In this document: piece by piece, positions 43,103 through 50,844 of the stretch
How positions within the stretch are numbered: the first letter of the stretch is position 1
Layout: each line of letters begins with the position of its first letter
Assembly: GCF_900104025.1 (NCBI RefSeq)
Contig: NZ_FNIQ01000001.1
Coordinates: 1 to 64,000 of the forward strand
Origin: Geodermatophilus sp. DSM 45219
GTDB lineage: Bacteria > Actinomycetota > Actinomycetes > Mycobacteriales > Geodermatophilaceae
Length of the DNA stretch: 64,000 nt
Direction of reading: 5' to 3'
Position numbers and translations under genes: made by a program
Notes under the pieces: model-generated
What the model was told of the DNA's origin: nothing
The model's database searches: none
What the model saw: only the letters and a program-made list of their open reading frames with translations

Positions 43103-44527
43103 ATGGCTGGCCGCGCCGTTAACGGCGAGGGCTCGGTCTACCGGCGCAAGGACGGCCGCTACGAGGCGGCAATCCACCTGCACACCGCCAGTGGCAGCCG
43201 CAAACGGGTCCGCGTCTACGGCAAGACGCGTGCCGAGGCCCGCGCCCAGCTGATCACCCTGGCCGCCCAGGGCGACCAGGGCATGCCAGTGCCGGACCGG
43301 ACCTGGCGGCTCGGCGACTACCTCGACCACTGGCTGGCGACCGTGGTGCGGCCGAACTGCCGGCCGCGCACCTATGAGTCTTACGAGGCCATCATCCGGC
43401 TCCACCTCAAGCCGGCCCTCGGCCGCCAGCCGCTCGGCCGGCTCGGCGTCGCGGTGCTGCAGACCTTCTTCAACGACCAGGCTGCCGACGGCCAGTCGAC
43501 GCGCCTGCTGGCCGCTACCCGCAGTGTGCTGCGCGCTTCCCTGACCCAGGCGCAGCGCGAGGAGCTCATCGTCCGGAACCCGGCGCGCCTGGTGAAGCTG
43601 CCGAGCTGGCGGCCGAAGGAGGTCCGGCCGTGGACGCCAGAAGAGGCCGGCCAGTTCTTGCGGGCCGCGACTGACGATCCGCTCTATCCGGCCTTTGTTC
43701 TGCTACTGCTCTACGGCCTGCGCCGCGGCGAGGTCGTCGGCCTGCGCTGGCAGGACGTCGACGCCGCGCATGCCACCTTGCACGTCCGGCAGCAGATCCA
43801 GCGTCTCGACGGCCAGCTCCAGCAGGTGCCAGTCAAGACCGAGGCCGGCAAGCGCGACCTGCCCCTCTTGCCGCTGGCTGAGCGGGTCATTGGCCAGCAG
43901 GCCGCCGGGCTGACGGCCGCGCCCGCTCCGGACGCGCTCGTCTTCACCACTCGGTTCGGCCAGCCCATCGAGCCGCATAACCTGGCCCGATCGTTCCAGC
44001 GCATCCGCGAGGCCGCCGGCCTGCCGCGCATCCGGCTGCACGACCTGCGACACACAACCGCCACCCTCCTCAAGCGGCTCGGCGTGCCGGTCCGCGACGC
44101 CCAGCTGGTGCTGGGGCACGCCAGTCCGCTGACGACCCAGCAGATCTACCAGCACGCCAGTCCCGAGGACCAACGGACCGCTCTCAGCGGCGTTGAGCGA
44201 CTGCTGACGGCAGTCTTCGATGGCAGCCGTTGCCGTCAATTGCTGCCGTCAAGTCACTCTCTTGTTGCATCAAATACTACGTTTCAATCTGGAGGGCCCA
44301 GTGGGGCTCGAACCCACGACACCCTGCTTAAAAGGTCCCGCCAGCCCCTCAATGACGACCCGCTAACAGAGGCGCTGGAGCTCGTCCGTGTTTGTACGCG
44401 GCAGCGCTTGGTCGGCCACGTTGCCGTCAGGACTGCCGTCAGTTTCACTCCCCGACCACGACAGCTGGTCACGAGTGCCCGCTACTGGCTCGGACTACTA
44501 AACTCCCCGTCCGGCGATAGGTCATGA
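43103..44527 (+). CDS. int: Tyrosine site-specific integrase
   Basis: A 474-residue phage-type integrase. It has an arm-binding N-terminal domain (NGEGSVYRRKDGRYEAAI), a SAM-like core-binding domain (TWRLGDYLDHWLATVV), and the catalytic residues R (LLYGLRRGEVVGLRW), HxxR (LHDLRHTTATLL), GH (LGHASPLTT) and Tyr (QQIYQH). Normal homology ends near 44,230. The frame then translates through the tRNA-like attP core (GGPSGARTHDTLLKR) and on to 44,527, overlapping the next start by ATGA. Its own attP is adjacent and looks unrecombined. Confidence 0.92.
   Translation: MAGRAVNGEGSVYRRKDGRYEAAIHLHTASGSRKRVRVYGKTRAEARAQLITLAAQGDQGMPVPDRTWRLGDYLDHWLATVVRPNCRPRTYESYEAIIRLHLKPALGRQPLGRLGVAVLQTFFNDQAADGQSTRLLAATRSVLRASLTQAQREELIVRNPARLVKLPSWRPKEVRPWTPEEAGQFLRAATDDPLYPAFVLLLLYGLRRGEVVGLRWQDVDAAHATLHVRQQIQRLDGQLQQVPVKTEAGKRDLPLLPLAERVIGQQAAGLTAAPAPDALVFTTRFGQPIEPHNLARSFQRIREAAGLPRIRLHDLRHTTATLLKRLGVPVRDAQLVLGHASPLTTQQIYQHASPEDQRTALSGVERLLTAVFDGSRCRQLLPSSHSLVASNTTFQSGGPSGARTHDTLLKRSRQPLNDDPLTEALELVRVCTRQRLVGHVAVRTAVSFTPRPRQLVTSARYWLGLLNSPSGDRS
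44231..44251. repeat. Left pair of integrase arm-type sites
   Basis: TGCCGTCA occurs at 44,231-44,238 and 44,244-44,251, followed by AGTCACTC. The same pair, TGCCGTCA twice and then a CACTC end, recurs at 44,422-44,441 on the other side of the tRNA-like core. This is the layout expected for arm sites bound by the integrase N-terminal domain. Confidence 0.65.
44290..44335 (-). repeat. tRNA-Lys(UUU) 3' half forming the attP core
   Basis: On the minus strand this 46-bp block reads as a tRNA 3' half: anticodon loop CTTTTAA, stem GCAGG, variable GTGTC, T-arm GTGGG-TTCGAGC-CCCAC, acceptor TGGGCCC, one base and CCA. The D-arm and 5' acceptor are absent, so it is not a tRNA gene. Integrases of this type use such tRNA ends as crossover cores; the copy restores the host tRNA when the element inserts. 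It overlaps the 3' part of int. Confidence 0.85.
44422..44441. repeat. Right pair of integrase arm-type sites
   Basis: TGCCGTCA at 44,422-44,429 and 44,434-44,441 mirrors the pair left of the core in the same orientation, with spacing 12 instead of 13 bp. Having pairs on both sides indicates a whole attP rather than a half-site. Confidence 0.65.
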
Positions 44528-44847
44528 GCACGGGAGCGGCCGGGAGACCACGGGCCTCGACAACATCGGACGTCATGGCCTACGCCGCCCAGCTGGCTGC
44601 CGCCGCTCCTCCACTGACGACCCAGCAGCTTGATGCGCTGGAACAGATCGTCCGGTCAGTGGCAGCCACCCAGAAACTAGCGCCAGCCAAGCCGACCCGC
44701 TCCAGACGTAAGCAGCACCACCAGCTACCCCAAACGTACGACCAGGTCGATACCCAGCCGACGGGCGTGGTGGTCCATAGCCGCAAGGGCGAGCGGACTG
44801 AGCGGCTCCGGGGTGTCGAAGGATGCGGGGTCGCAGAGACGGGGTAG
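44524..44847 (+). CDS. Hypothetical protein coupled to the integrase
   Basis: A 107-residue frame starting ATGA inside the int stop. The first 50 residues look like a real helical protein (MAYAAQLAAAAPPLTTQQLDALEQIVRSV), followed by a basic patch (KPTRSRRKQHH). The last ~40 residues are less convincing and overlap a reverse-strand frame. Small proteins with this 'PPLTxxQ' helix are common beside actinobacterial integrases; function unknown. Confidence 0.5.
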   Translation: MSTGAAGRPRASTTSDVMAYAAQLAAAAPPLTTQQLDALEQIVRSVAATQKLAPAKPTRSRRKQHHQLPQTYDQVDTQPTGVVVHSRKGERTERLRGVEGCGVAETG

Positions 44848-45039
44848 ATCCGGGGGCTCTGTGAGGGCGCCGCTGTAGGCCGCGGGGGTGACGGCGAGCA
44901 GTACGCCGGTGAAACCGACCGAGAGCAAGCGGTAGTTGGCGCAGGTGCACTCAGCCGCCTCATAGGCACCTACCGTCACTGCAGTCACAACGTCATAGTG
45001 ATCACCGCTCTCATCCTTTAACCTAGAATCCCCCTGCAC
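44725..45039 (-). CDS. Hypothetical protein, 104 residues
   Basis: A reverse-strand frame MQGDSRLKDESGDHYDVVTAV... It has a mid-protein hydrophobic segment (LLSVGFTGVLLAVTPAAYSGAL) and a charged C-terminus (ALAAMDHHARRLGIDLVV). It overlaps the 3' part of the plus-strand frame at 44,524, so at most one of the two overlapping ends is likely coding. No family is recognised. Confidence 0.4.
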   Translation of the reverse strand: MQGDSRLKDESGDHYDVVTAVTVGAYEAAECTCANYRLLSVGFTGVLLAVTPAAYSGALTEPPDLPRLCDPASFDTPEPLSPLALAAMDHHARRLGIDLVVRLG

Positions 45040-45181
45040 TGCCAGACCGGTTCTCTCGACATGCCCGCCGGCAATGAGGGGTGAGTTGCATCGTTTTAAG
45101 GCTGAACGGAGTTTAGGTAACGAGCGGCATTCCTTGCTATCCTTTACAGTAGTGGGAGATTAGCTAAACAGGGGCGTTGCC

Positions 45182-45358
45182 ATGTCACCATTAGAAGATC
45201 AAGTAATCGACCAGTTCGTGCAAGCGCTCGATTCGGTTGACGGGATGAGTTCAGATCTTGCTGCGGCTCTGCGAGCGGAGCTTGTCTCACCGAAGGGTCC
45301 GAACGCCGAGAAACTCGCCGACCTGATCCGCAACGCCTGCGAAGGACCGGTTGCATGA
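45182..45358 (+). CDS. 58-residue helical protein preceding the SMC-like ATPase
   Basis: ATG 45,182 opens a frame encoding MSPLEDQVIDQFVQALDSVDG, then ALRAELVSPKGPNAEKLADLI, ending CEGPVA. Its TGA overlaps the ATPase ATG (ATGA), so the two are translated together. It has no known domain. A very small partner is found in several ATPase-based defence operons, so this gene is probably part of the system. Confidence 0.6.
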   Translation: MSPLEDQVIDQFVQALDSVDGMSSDLAAALRAELVSPKGPNAEKLADLIRNACEGPVA

Positions 45359-47814
45359 TCCAAATTCTCGCATTGCACATCGAGGAGTTCCGCGGCATAC
45401 GCAACCTTAAGACCACGCTCGATGGTAAGTCCTTTGCCATCCATGGCCCTAATGGGTCTGGCAAGAGCGGGGTCGTCGACGCCATCGGGTTCGCCTTCAC
45501 GGGCACCATCGCCCGCTTGAGCGGTTCGGGAACCGCCGGCATCACCGTCCAAAAGCATGGACCACACGTCCACAAGCGCGACGATCCCGGCGCTGCAAAG
45601 GTAGCTCTGACCTTCCGGGACACGGCGAGCGGGCAAACGGGTGTCATCACCCGCACCGTTAAGAACCCGGCCAGCTTTTCACTACAGCCGGATACTGCCG
45701 AGTTGCGCCAAGCCCTTACCGTCGTGCAACAGCACCCTGAGCTGACCCTTTCCCGGCGAGAGATCATCAAGTTCATCCTGTCGGAGGCCGGCAAGCGTGC
45801 CGGTGAAGTTCAGGCACTGCTGCGGCTTGAGACGCTGGACGCCCAGCGCAAGGCGCTGAAGTCCGCGCTCGGCAAGGTGGCAGGAGACAAGTCGACGGCC
45901 CACAGCAACTTCACTAACGCCCAAGCAGCGGCCAGCCGCCACTTCGACCTACAGCGGCTGACCTCTGCAGAGGTCCTTGGCGTCGTCAACGGCTACCGCG
46001 CCGTGCTGGGGCTGACGGCCCTGGAGAACATTGCGCTTGGCACCGACCTGAAGGAAGGCTTAGACGACCGCGATGCCGAGGTGGCGCTCGACAAGCCATC
46101 GGCTGTGCGCGACGTCCAGGCACTGCAGGCCTGGCTGGCCGATCAATCCAACCTCAATGCCGCCCTCGCTGCGCTCACTAAGCCCCTGGCCACACTACAG
46201 GCGAACCCGGGCGTCCTGGACTCCCTAAAGCACCGGGCCTTCGTCGAGACTGGGTTAACCCTGGTCGAGACCGACAGCGTCTGTCCGCTTTGTGATGTGG
46301 AATGGGACTCTCCTGAACTGTTGCGGGCGCACCTGCAGGAGAAGGTGTCTTCGTCGCAGGAGGCAGCACGGCTGGAACAGCGCATTAAGCAGGCCACTGC
46401 CGAACTCCTCGACCTCTTGCGGGCTGGCCGTGGTGTCGTTCGAGCTGCTTCCAAGCTCGCGACCACGTGGGCAGAAGTTGCTACACAAGAAGCCATCCAG
46501 AGCTGGGAAGACAGGCTACTGGCGCTAGACAGTCAACTGGCGACAGTGCCCGGTGCGCTGGCGATCTACGAGCAACTGGAAGCTGATCCGTTCGCCGTTC
46601 CTGCCGGCCTGACAACGGCGCTGAGCAGCTTCGCCGCCGACCTGGCAGCCAAGCCCGACACCAGCGCCCAGGCGAAGGCCCGCAGCAGTCTGATCATCGC
46701 TGCTGAGCGCTGGTCCCAGCTCCGTCTAGCCCGGACTGGCTACGACGCCGCGGCCAAGGCACATGAGCTGGCTGACAACGTCTACCGGGCGTACTGCCGG
46801 GTCGCGGACGAGGCTTTGACCTCTCTTTACGACCAGGTTGAGACCCGCTTCAGCCAGTTCTACCAGCGTATCAACGCCGACGACGAGTCCGGCTTCAAGG
46901 CCGAGCTCGAGCCCAGCGCCGGCAAGCTCGACCTGCTAGTGGACTTCTATGGCCTGGGCATGTTTCCGCCCGGCGCCTACCACAGCGAGGGCCACCAGGA
47001 TGGCATGGGAGTCTGTCTGTACCTTGCCCTTGTCGAGAAGCTGCTTGGTCCAGCCTTCCGCTTCGCCGTCCTCGATGACGTCGTCATGTCCGTTGACAGC
47101 AACCATCGTCGCCAGTTCTGTGAACTGCTGCGTGCCGAATTTCCGAACGTGCAGTTCGTCATCACGACGCACGATGAAATCTGGGCGAAGCAGATGCAAT
47201 CCTCGCAGCTGATCAGCAAGAAATCACAACTTCGCTTCCACGGCTGGAGCGTCGACACAGGGCCCGCGTCGGAACAAGGCTCCGACTTTTGGGCCCGAAT
47301 CGACCAGGATCTTGCTAAGGATGATGTTCCTGCCGCCGCTCACAAGCTGCGTCGCGGCTTGGAGGCCGAGCTGCCGGAACTGGCCGAAGAGCTGCGAGCA
47401 CGGGTCACGTACCGGGGAGACGCCAAGTATGAACTAGGTGAGCTGCTCTCAGCCGTCAAAGGTCGACATAACGATTGGCTCAAGAAGGCAGCCAACTCGG
47501 CCGCGAGCTGGAATCTGCCTGACGCCAAGCAGCGCGTCGCCGACCTGAAGGACGCCCGCTCCAAGGCGCTGCTCGCACAGGACGGTGAGAACTGGGCCAT
47601 TAATGCGCTGGTCCACTACAACGGGTGGGCCACCATGACCAAGCACGACTTCGCACCGGTCGTTCAAGCCTGTCGGGAGTTTTTGCAGCTGTTCCGGTGC
47701 GACAATGACGACTGCGAGTGCTGGATTACGGTTACCGGCATCCCGGGCAAGGAAGACGCCCTAAGGTGCCAGTGCGGTGAATATAATGTGAATCTCGTAT
47801 CGAAGAGCAAATGA
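45355..47814 (+). CDS. SMC/RecN-like ATPase with zinc-hook and C-terminal zinc ribbon
   Basis: An 819-residue protein. Walker A is IHGPNGSGKSGVVDAIGFAF (about 30-48). The middle is helical with a CPLCDVEW hook-like motif (about 312). The C-terminal ATPase half has FYGLGMFPPGAYHSEGHQDGMGVCLYLAL, a signature-like region, and Walker B/D-loop FAVLDDVVMSVDSNHR, then VITTHDEIW. After the ATPase comes a ~200-residue extra domain ending in a zinc ribbon (FRCDNDDCECW ... LRCQCGEYN). Rad50/SMC-like ATPases with extra domains often guard against phage or plasmid DNA. It converges on the nuclease-like operon with a 19-bp gap. Confidence 0.8.
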   Translation: MIQILALHIEEFRGIRNLKTTLDGKSFAIHGPNGSGKSGVVDAIGFAFTGTIARLSGSGTAGITVQKHGPHVHKRDDPGAAKVALTFRDTASGQTGVITRTVKNPASFSLQPDTAELRQALTVVQQHPELTLSRREIIKFILSEAGKRAGEVQALLRLETLDAQRKALKSALGKVAGDKSTAHSNFTNAQAAASRHFDLQRLTSAEVLGVVNGYRAVLGLTALENIALGTDLKEGLDDRDAEVALDKPSAVRDVQALQAWLADQSNLNAALAALTKPLATLQANPGVLDSLKHRAFVETGLTLVETDSVCPLCDVEWDSPELLRAHLQEKVSSSQEAARLEQRIKQATAELLDLLRAGRGVVRAASKLATTWAEVATQEAIQSWEDRLLALDSQLATVPGALAIYEQLEADPFAVPAGLTTALSSFAADLAAKPDTSAQAKARSSLIIAAERWSQLRLARTGYDAAAKAHELADNVYRAYCRVADEALTSLYDQVETRFSQFYQRINADDESGFKAELEPSAGKLDLLVDFYGLGMFPPGAYHSEGHQDGMGVCLYLALVEKLLGPAFRFAVLDDVVMSVDSNHRRQFCELLRAEFPNVQFVITTHDEIWAKQMQSSQLISKKSQLRFHGWSVDTGPASEQGSDFWARIDQDLAKDDVPAAAHKLRRGLEAELPELAEELRARVTYRGDAKYELGELLSAVKGRHNDWLKKAANSAASWNLPDAKQRVADLKDARSKALLAQDGENWAINALVHYNGWATMTKHDFAPVVQACREFLQLFRCDNDDCECWITVTGIPGKEDALRCQCGEYNVNLVSKSK

Positions 47815-47833
47815 GCGCGCGGGCTGAGGCGAC

Positions 47834-49033
47834 TCAGCCGGAAGGTGTGACCCGACGAACGGTTGGGTTCTCACGGAGGTAGTAGGCGTTGCCTTCCCGC
47901 ACCATGCGGCCGGATGCCTCTACGAGCCGCCGGGCCTCGTGGGCCTGCACCGCCTCAACGTATGCCGATCCGGTCAGTGGCACACGGACCTGACGTTCTT
48001 CGCCGGTGTCGGCATGGCCAGTCACAGTGATCGTGCCCTCCTCGGTGTCCTGGCCGCGCTCCAACCTGGTCACGTATCCCAGGACCGACGTACGCCGCGG
48101 TGCAGGTGGCAACGGCACAAGTCGTTCGCGCATCGCATGCAGGACGGGTGCCGCCGGCCGCTCGAAGACGATGTGTTCCACCTGCGGTGGTGGCGTCGGC
48201 TCGGCGAGCGCCCAGCTGAATGACAGATCCAGTGCCTGCAGCCCCGGTTGCTCGGTCATGGTGCCCAGCGCCTCGCAGAGTTGCGCATTGACGCCGTTTT
48301 GAACCGCCTCGTCGACATCCACGACAGCCGCGCCGGCCTGCTCCTTCATTGCCTGCATGGTTGCCCGTTGGGCGTAAGTCAAGCCAAGCGCTAGGCTGGT
48401 CATTACCTGCCGCTGGAAAGGCGCCAGCGTGCCTTTGACCAGTTCCGCATGCCCCGTCAGGGCGGTCGGCGAAGCCGCCGGTGCCGAGCCGACCGACGCC
48501 TGATCGGTTGCCCGGTCCTGGTCCAGACGGGTCAGGACCGTGATGACGAAGCTGCCGTGCTGGGTGTGCCCCATGCGCAGGTCATCGTCGACGAAGTGCC
48601 GCACCGCGTCAGGCAGTCGGCCACTGAAGGCCCGGCGGGGGTTGAGGGTCCAGCGGGCAGCGGCCGTGATCATGTCGACGGCGCCGTCTAGCAGCTGCTG
48701 GGCTTCACGGATCGGGATGCTGCCGTCGCTGGTGTACTGCGCGGCGCGGATGTACAGCACATCCGAGCGAGTGCTCAGGATGTGGGTGTACAGCTCCTGA
48801 TCGTCCCAGTCATACAGGCGCTCGAGGCGACGCAAGGCCCGGACGAAGACCTCCCGGTAGTCCTCGTAGGTCGGATCCTTAGGCAGGAGCAGGACCGTTC
48901 GCGCCCTGCCTGGGTCGTCGGACGCCCAGTTCTGCCGGACGTCATCGTCGTGGACGAGCGACCATCCGCTTGAGTTGAGGTAGGCGGCAACCGCCGACGG
49001 AGTGATGCCGAGGTCGGCGAGCGGCTCCGTCAC
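47834..49033 (-). CDS. Uncharacterised protein paired with a nuclease-like gene
   Basis: A 399-residue protein. The N-terminal part is alpha/beta (LADLGITPSAVAAYLNSSGWSLVHDDD); the middle carries FVDDDLRMGHTQHGSFVITVLTRL (about 155-180). A long helical region follows (FQRQVMTSLALGLTYAQRATMQAMKEQ), and the C-terminus is beta-rich with an OB-like stretch (TSVLGYVTRLERGQ, GTITVTGHADTGEERQVRVPLTG). It starts by overlapping the nuclease-like gene's stop (ATGA). No catalytic motif is recognised; it may be a recognition or regulatory partner. Confidence 0.65.
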   Translation of the reverse strand: MTEPLADLGITPSAVAAYLNSSGWSLVHDDDVRQNWASDDPGRARTVLLLPKDPTYEDYREVFVRALRRLERLYDWDDQELYTHILSTRSDVLYIRAAQYTSDGSIPIREAQQLLDGAVDMITAAARWTLNPRRAFSGRLPDAVRHFVDDDLRMGHTQHGSFVITVLTRLDQDRATDQASVGSAPAASPTALTGHAELVKGTLAPFQRQVMTSLALGLTYAQRATMQAMKEQAGAAVVDVDEAVQNGVNAQLCEALGTMTEQPGLQALDLSFSWALAEPTPPPQVEHIVFERPAAPVLHAMRERLVPLPPAPRRTSVLGYVTRLERGQDTEEGTITVTGHADTGEERQVRVPLTGSAYVEAVQAHEARRLVEASGRMVREGNAYYLRENPTVRRVTPSG

Positions 49034-49584
49034 GGCGTACCCCCTTCCCCGATCCTGGCCATGATGCCCAGCAGTTGCTCAACGTTGAACGGCTGGGAGC
49101 GCGGGGCGTGGACGACCTTGCTGTCCTGGGTCTCAGGCAGAGCCTCTGCGCCCCGGAGACTCATCCAGTAGGCGGCGTGCGCGACGGTGAGGCGCTGGTC
49201 GTCCTGATCAACCCAGGTAGTGAAGTCGGACGGACAGGCCATGACGACGAGGATGCGCGGCACCAGGACCTTGACCGCCCGCAGGTGGTCGTACTTCTTG
49301 CGGTCGAGGGACCAGGCCAGGTAGTTCGGTCGAATCAGACTGGCCTGCGACGTGCACTTCAGCTGGAGGTCGACCTCCGGGTAGTCGTACAGGGTATGGG
49401 CCGGCTGCTCTTGCTTGATGGTCACGTCGATGCCCGAGTAGTCGACCCGCACCTCCTCCACCGTGCAGGCAGCAGCCGTGGCGACAGCTTGGACGTAGGC
49501 GAGACTGAGCTGCTCTTTCAGGGCGGTCTCGGGCAACGTCCCGTACGGTGCACCCGAGCTGTGGTGGGTTGGCAGTGCAGCCAT
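49030..49584 (-). CDS. Nuclease-like protein (DUF4365-like)
   Basis: A 184-residue protein. A PD-(D/E)XK-type core is suggested by VRVDYSGIDVTIKQ and PEVDLQLKCTSQ (about 46-80: Asp, then a strand ending Q-x-K), with AWSLDRKKYDHLRAVKVLVPRILVVMACP after it, the order seen in DUF4365 proteins. It is the first gene of a two-gene operon reading left from the right end of the element, with about 120 bp for a promoter before attR. A DNA-cutting effector role is inferred. Confidence 0.65.
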   Translation of the reverse strand: MAALPTHHSSGAPYGTLPETALKEQLSLAYVQAVATAAACTVEEVRVDYSGIDVTIKQEQPAHTLYDYPEVDLQLKCTSQASLIRPNYLAWSLDRKKYDHLRAVKVLVPRILVVMACPSDFTTWVDQDDQRLTVAHAAYWMSLRGAEALPETQDSKVVHAPRSQPFNVEQLLGIMARIGEGGTP

Positions 49585-49700
49585 CTATGGCCGCCGCGTC
49601 GGCGCGCCAGCCATCAGGGTCGACCCCACGACCTCTACCTCCGTGGTCGGGTACGGGCAGCGTCCCCTCGGCACAGGCCAAGCCACCCTTGGGTCAGATG

Positions 49701-49976
49701 CTACTTGACCCAGATCTCCTCGACCTCCGGGTCGTCCAGCCACCGCTGCAGCGGCCCGAACCCGGCCACCCGGTCCAGCACGTCGCGGACCACCGACTCC
49801 GGGTCGGCGATCGGCGGCAGCGCCGAGGTCATCGACCGCTCGGAGTAGTCCGCGACCACGTCGCGCACCAGCAGCCGCACCGGACCGGGGTCGGTGAACG
49901 GGTCCAGCCCGCGCCGGCGGATCAGCTCGCGCACCTCGCCGTCGACGACCTCCAGTGCACTGGTCGCAGTCGGCAC
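49701..49976 (-). pseudogene. N-terminal fragment of the TadA/CpaF pilus ATPase
   Basis: GTG 49,976 begins PTATSALEVVDGEVRELIRRRG, continues through PIADPESVVRDVLDRVAG and FGPLQRWLDDPEVEEIWV, then leaves homology: the element adds one Lys codon and TAG (49,701-49,703). It joins in frame with the fragment ending at 22,149. The 91-residue product lacks the whole ATPase and should be inactive. Confidence 0.9.
49708..49716. repeat. Right attachment core (attR)
   Basis: This is the second copy of ACCCAGATC. It falls in the ATPase codons for Ile-Trp-Val in the same frame as the left copy, so precise excision would leave a single intact copy and restore the gene. Confidence 0.85.
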
Positions 49977-50250
49977 GGCACCCCCGTCGTCGAGCCAGGT
50001 CAGGACGACGAGGGACTGTAGGGGAACCGGACGGTCCGCGGGGCGCCGGGCACACGATCTGTGGACGACGCGTGCCGGGGCTCCACCCGGTCAGGTGTCA
50101 CCCCCGCGCCCGGATCGGCCGACGGAGGAGAGCCGTCGGCGCGTTCTCCGCGACACGCGGGGGGACGATGAGCACCTGAGGACGTGGAGCCGTAGTCCCG
50201 ACCTGGAGCCCTCGATCGAGCCGGCACACGTCAGGGAGACGGGACCACCG

Positions 50251-50844
50251 ATGAGCACCCACGAGACCGACGACCAGACGTGGGCGCGGATCGAGATGGC
50301 CACCGCGCTGCCGGACCTCATCGAGCGGGCCGGGCGGACGGCGCTGGCCGTCGAGCGCGCACTGGCTCCCGCTCGCGAGGGCTCGCCCGTGCCGGCCTGC
50401 CGGCACGCGGCGGGCGCGGGCGGTGGCCTGCGGGGCGGCGTCAGGACGCTCGCCCTCTGCCTGCGCCACCCGGACCGGCTGCTGTGCGATCCCGGGGGGC
50501 CGGTCGGCCGTGGCTGCGCCCGCGAGCACGCGGACGAGGACCCACCCGGCTGCCTGGTCTGCGGGCAGTCGACGGAGGTGCCGGCCCTGACGCCGGTCTT
50601 CGCGGTCGTCCGGCTGCACGAGCCGCTGACCGTCCACACCGCGTCGGACGAGTGCTCCCGGTACACCGGCGAGCTGCGCACGCTGCCCGTGGCGCACCTC
50701 TGCCCGAGGCACGCGCCGCTGTTCCCGGAGCCGTGGGTCCTCGACTGGCCGATGCCGGCCGGGGAGCCAGCGGCGGAGGACGCCCCGCGACGCCAGCGCT
50801 CACCCTCGCGCCGGAGGCGTCGGCTCAGGCGCGGCGGACGGTGA
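50251..50844 (+). CDS. Cys/His-rich hypothetical protein
   Basis: A 197-residue protein from ATG 50,251. It has an N-terminal helix (IEMATALPDLIERAGRTALAVERAL), then several cysteines and histidines that could bind zinc (PACRHAAG, CLRHPDRLLCDPGG, CAREHADEDPPGCLVC, LCPRHAP) and a basic tail. No family is recognised. It is divergent from the broken pilus ATPase and converges on an osmC-like gene, overlapping it by 20 bp. Confidence 0.6.
   Translation: MSTHETDDQTWARIEMATALPDLIERAGRTALAVERALAPAREGSPVPACRHAAGAGGGLRGGVRTLALCLRHPDRLLCDPGGPVGRGCAREHADEDPPGCLVCGQSTEVPALTPVFAVVRLHEPLTVHTASDECSRYTGELRTLPVAHLCPRHAPLFPEPWVLDWPMPAGEPAAEDAPRRQRSPSRRRRRLRRGGR

Larger units (their letters stand above)
22141..49716. 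mobile_element. 27.6-kb integrated element inserted in the pilus ATPase gene
   Basis: The element is bounded by identical 9-bp sequences ACCCAGATC (22,141-22,149 and 49,708-49,716), the expected attL and attR cores. A large serine recombinase begins 24 bp inside the left end. Contents are restriction and defence genes, Lsr2-like and XRE regulators, an AICE/plasmid-like transfer and regulation module with a second (tyrosine) integrase and its own attP, and a right-end ATPase/nuclease block. No VirB4-like or relaxase gene was recognised, so it may be mobilisable or use single-ATPase transfer. Several stretches (31-34 and 35.7-37 kb) are visibly lower in GC than the host. Confidence 0.9.

Noticed and set aside
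44290-44340. A complete tRNA-Lys gene
   Set aside because: Only the anticodon loop to CCA half is present; no D-arm or 5' acceptor strand follows, and it lies inside int with arm sites around it. It is an attachment core.
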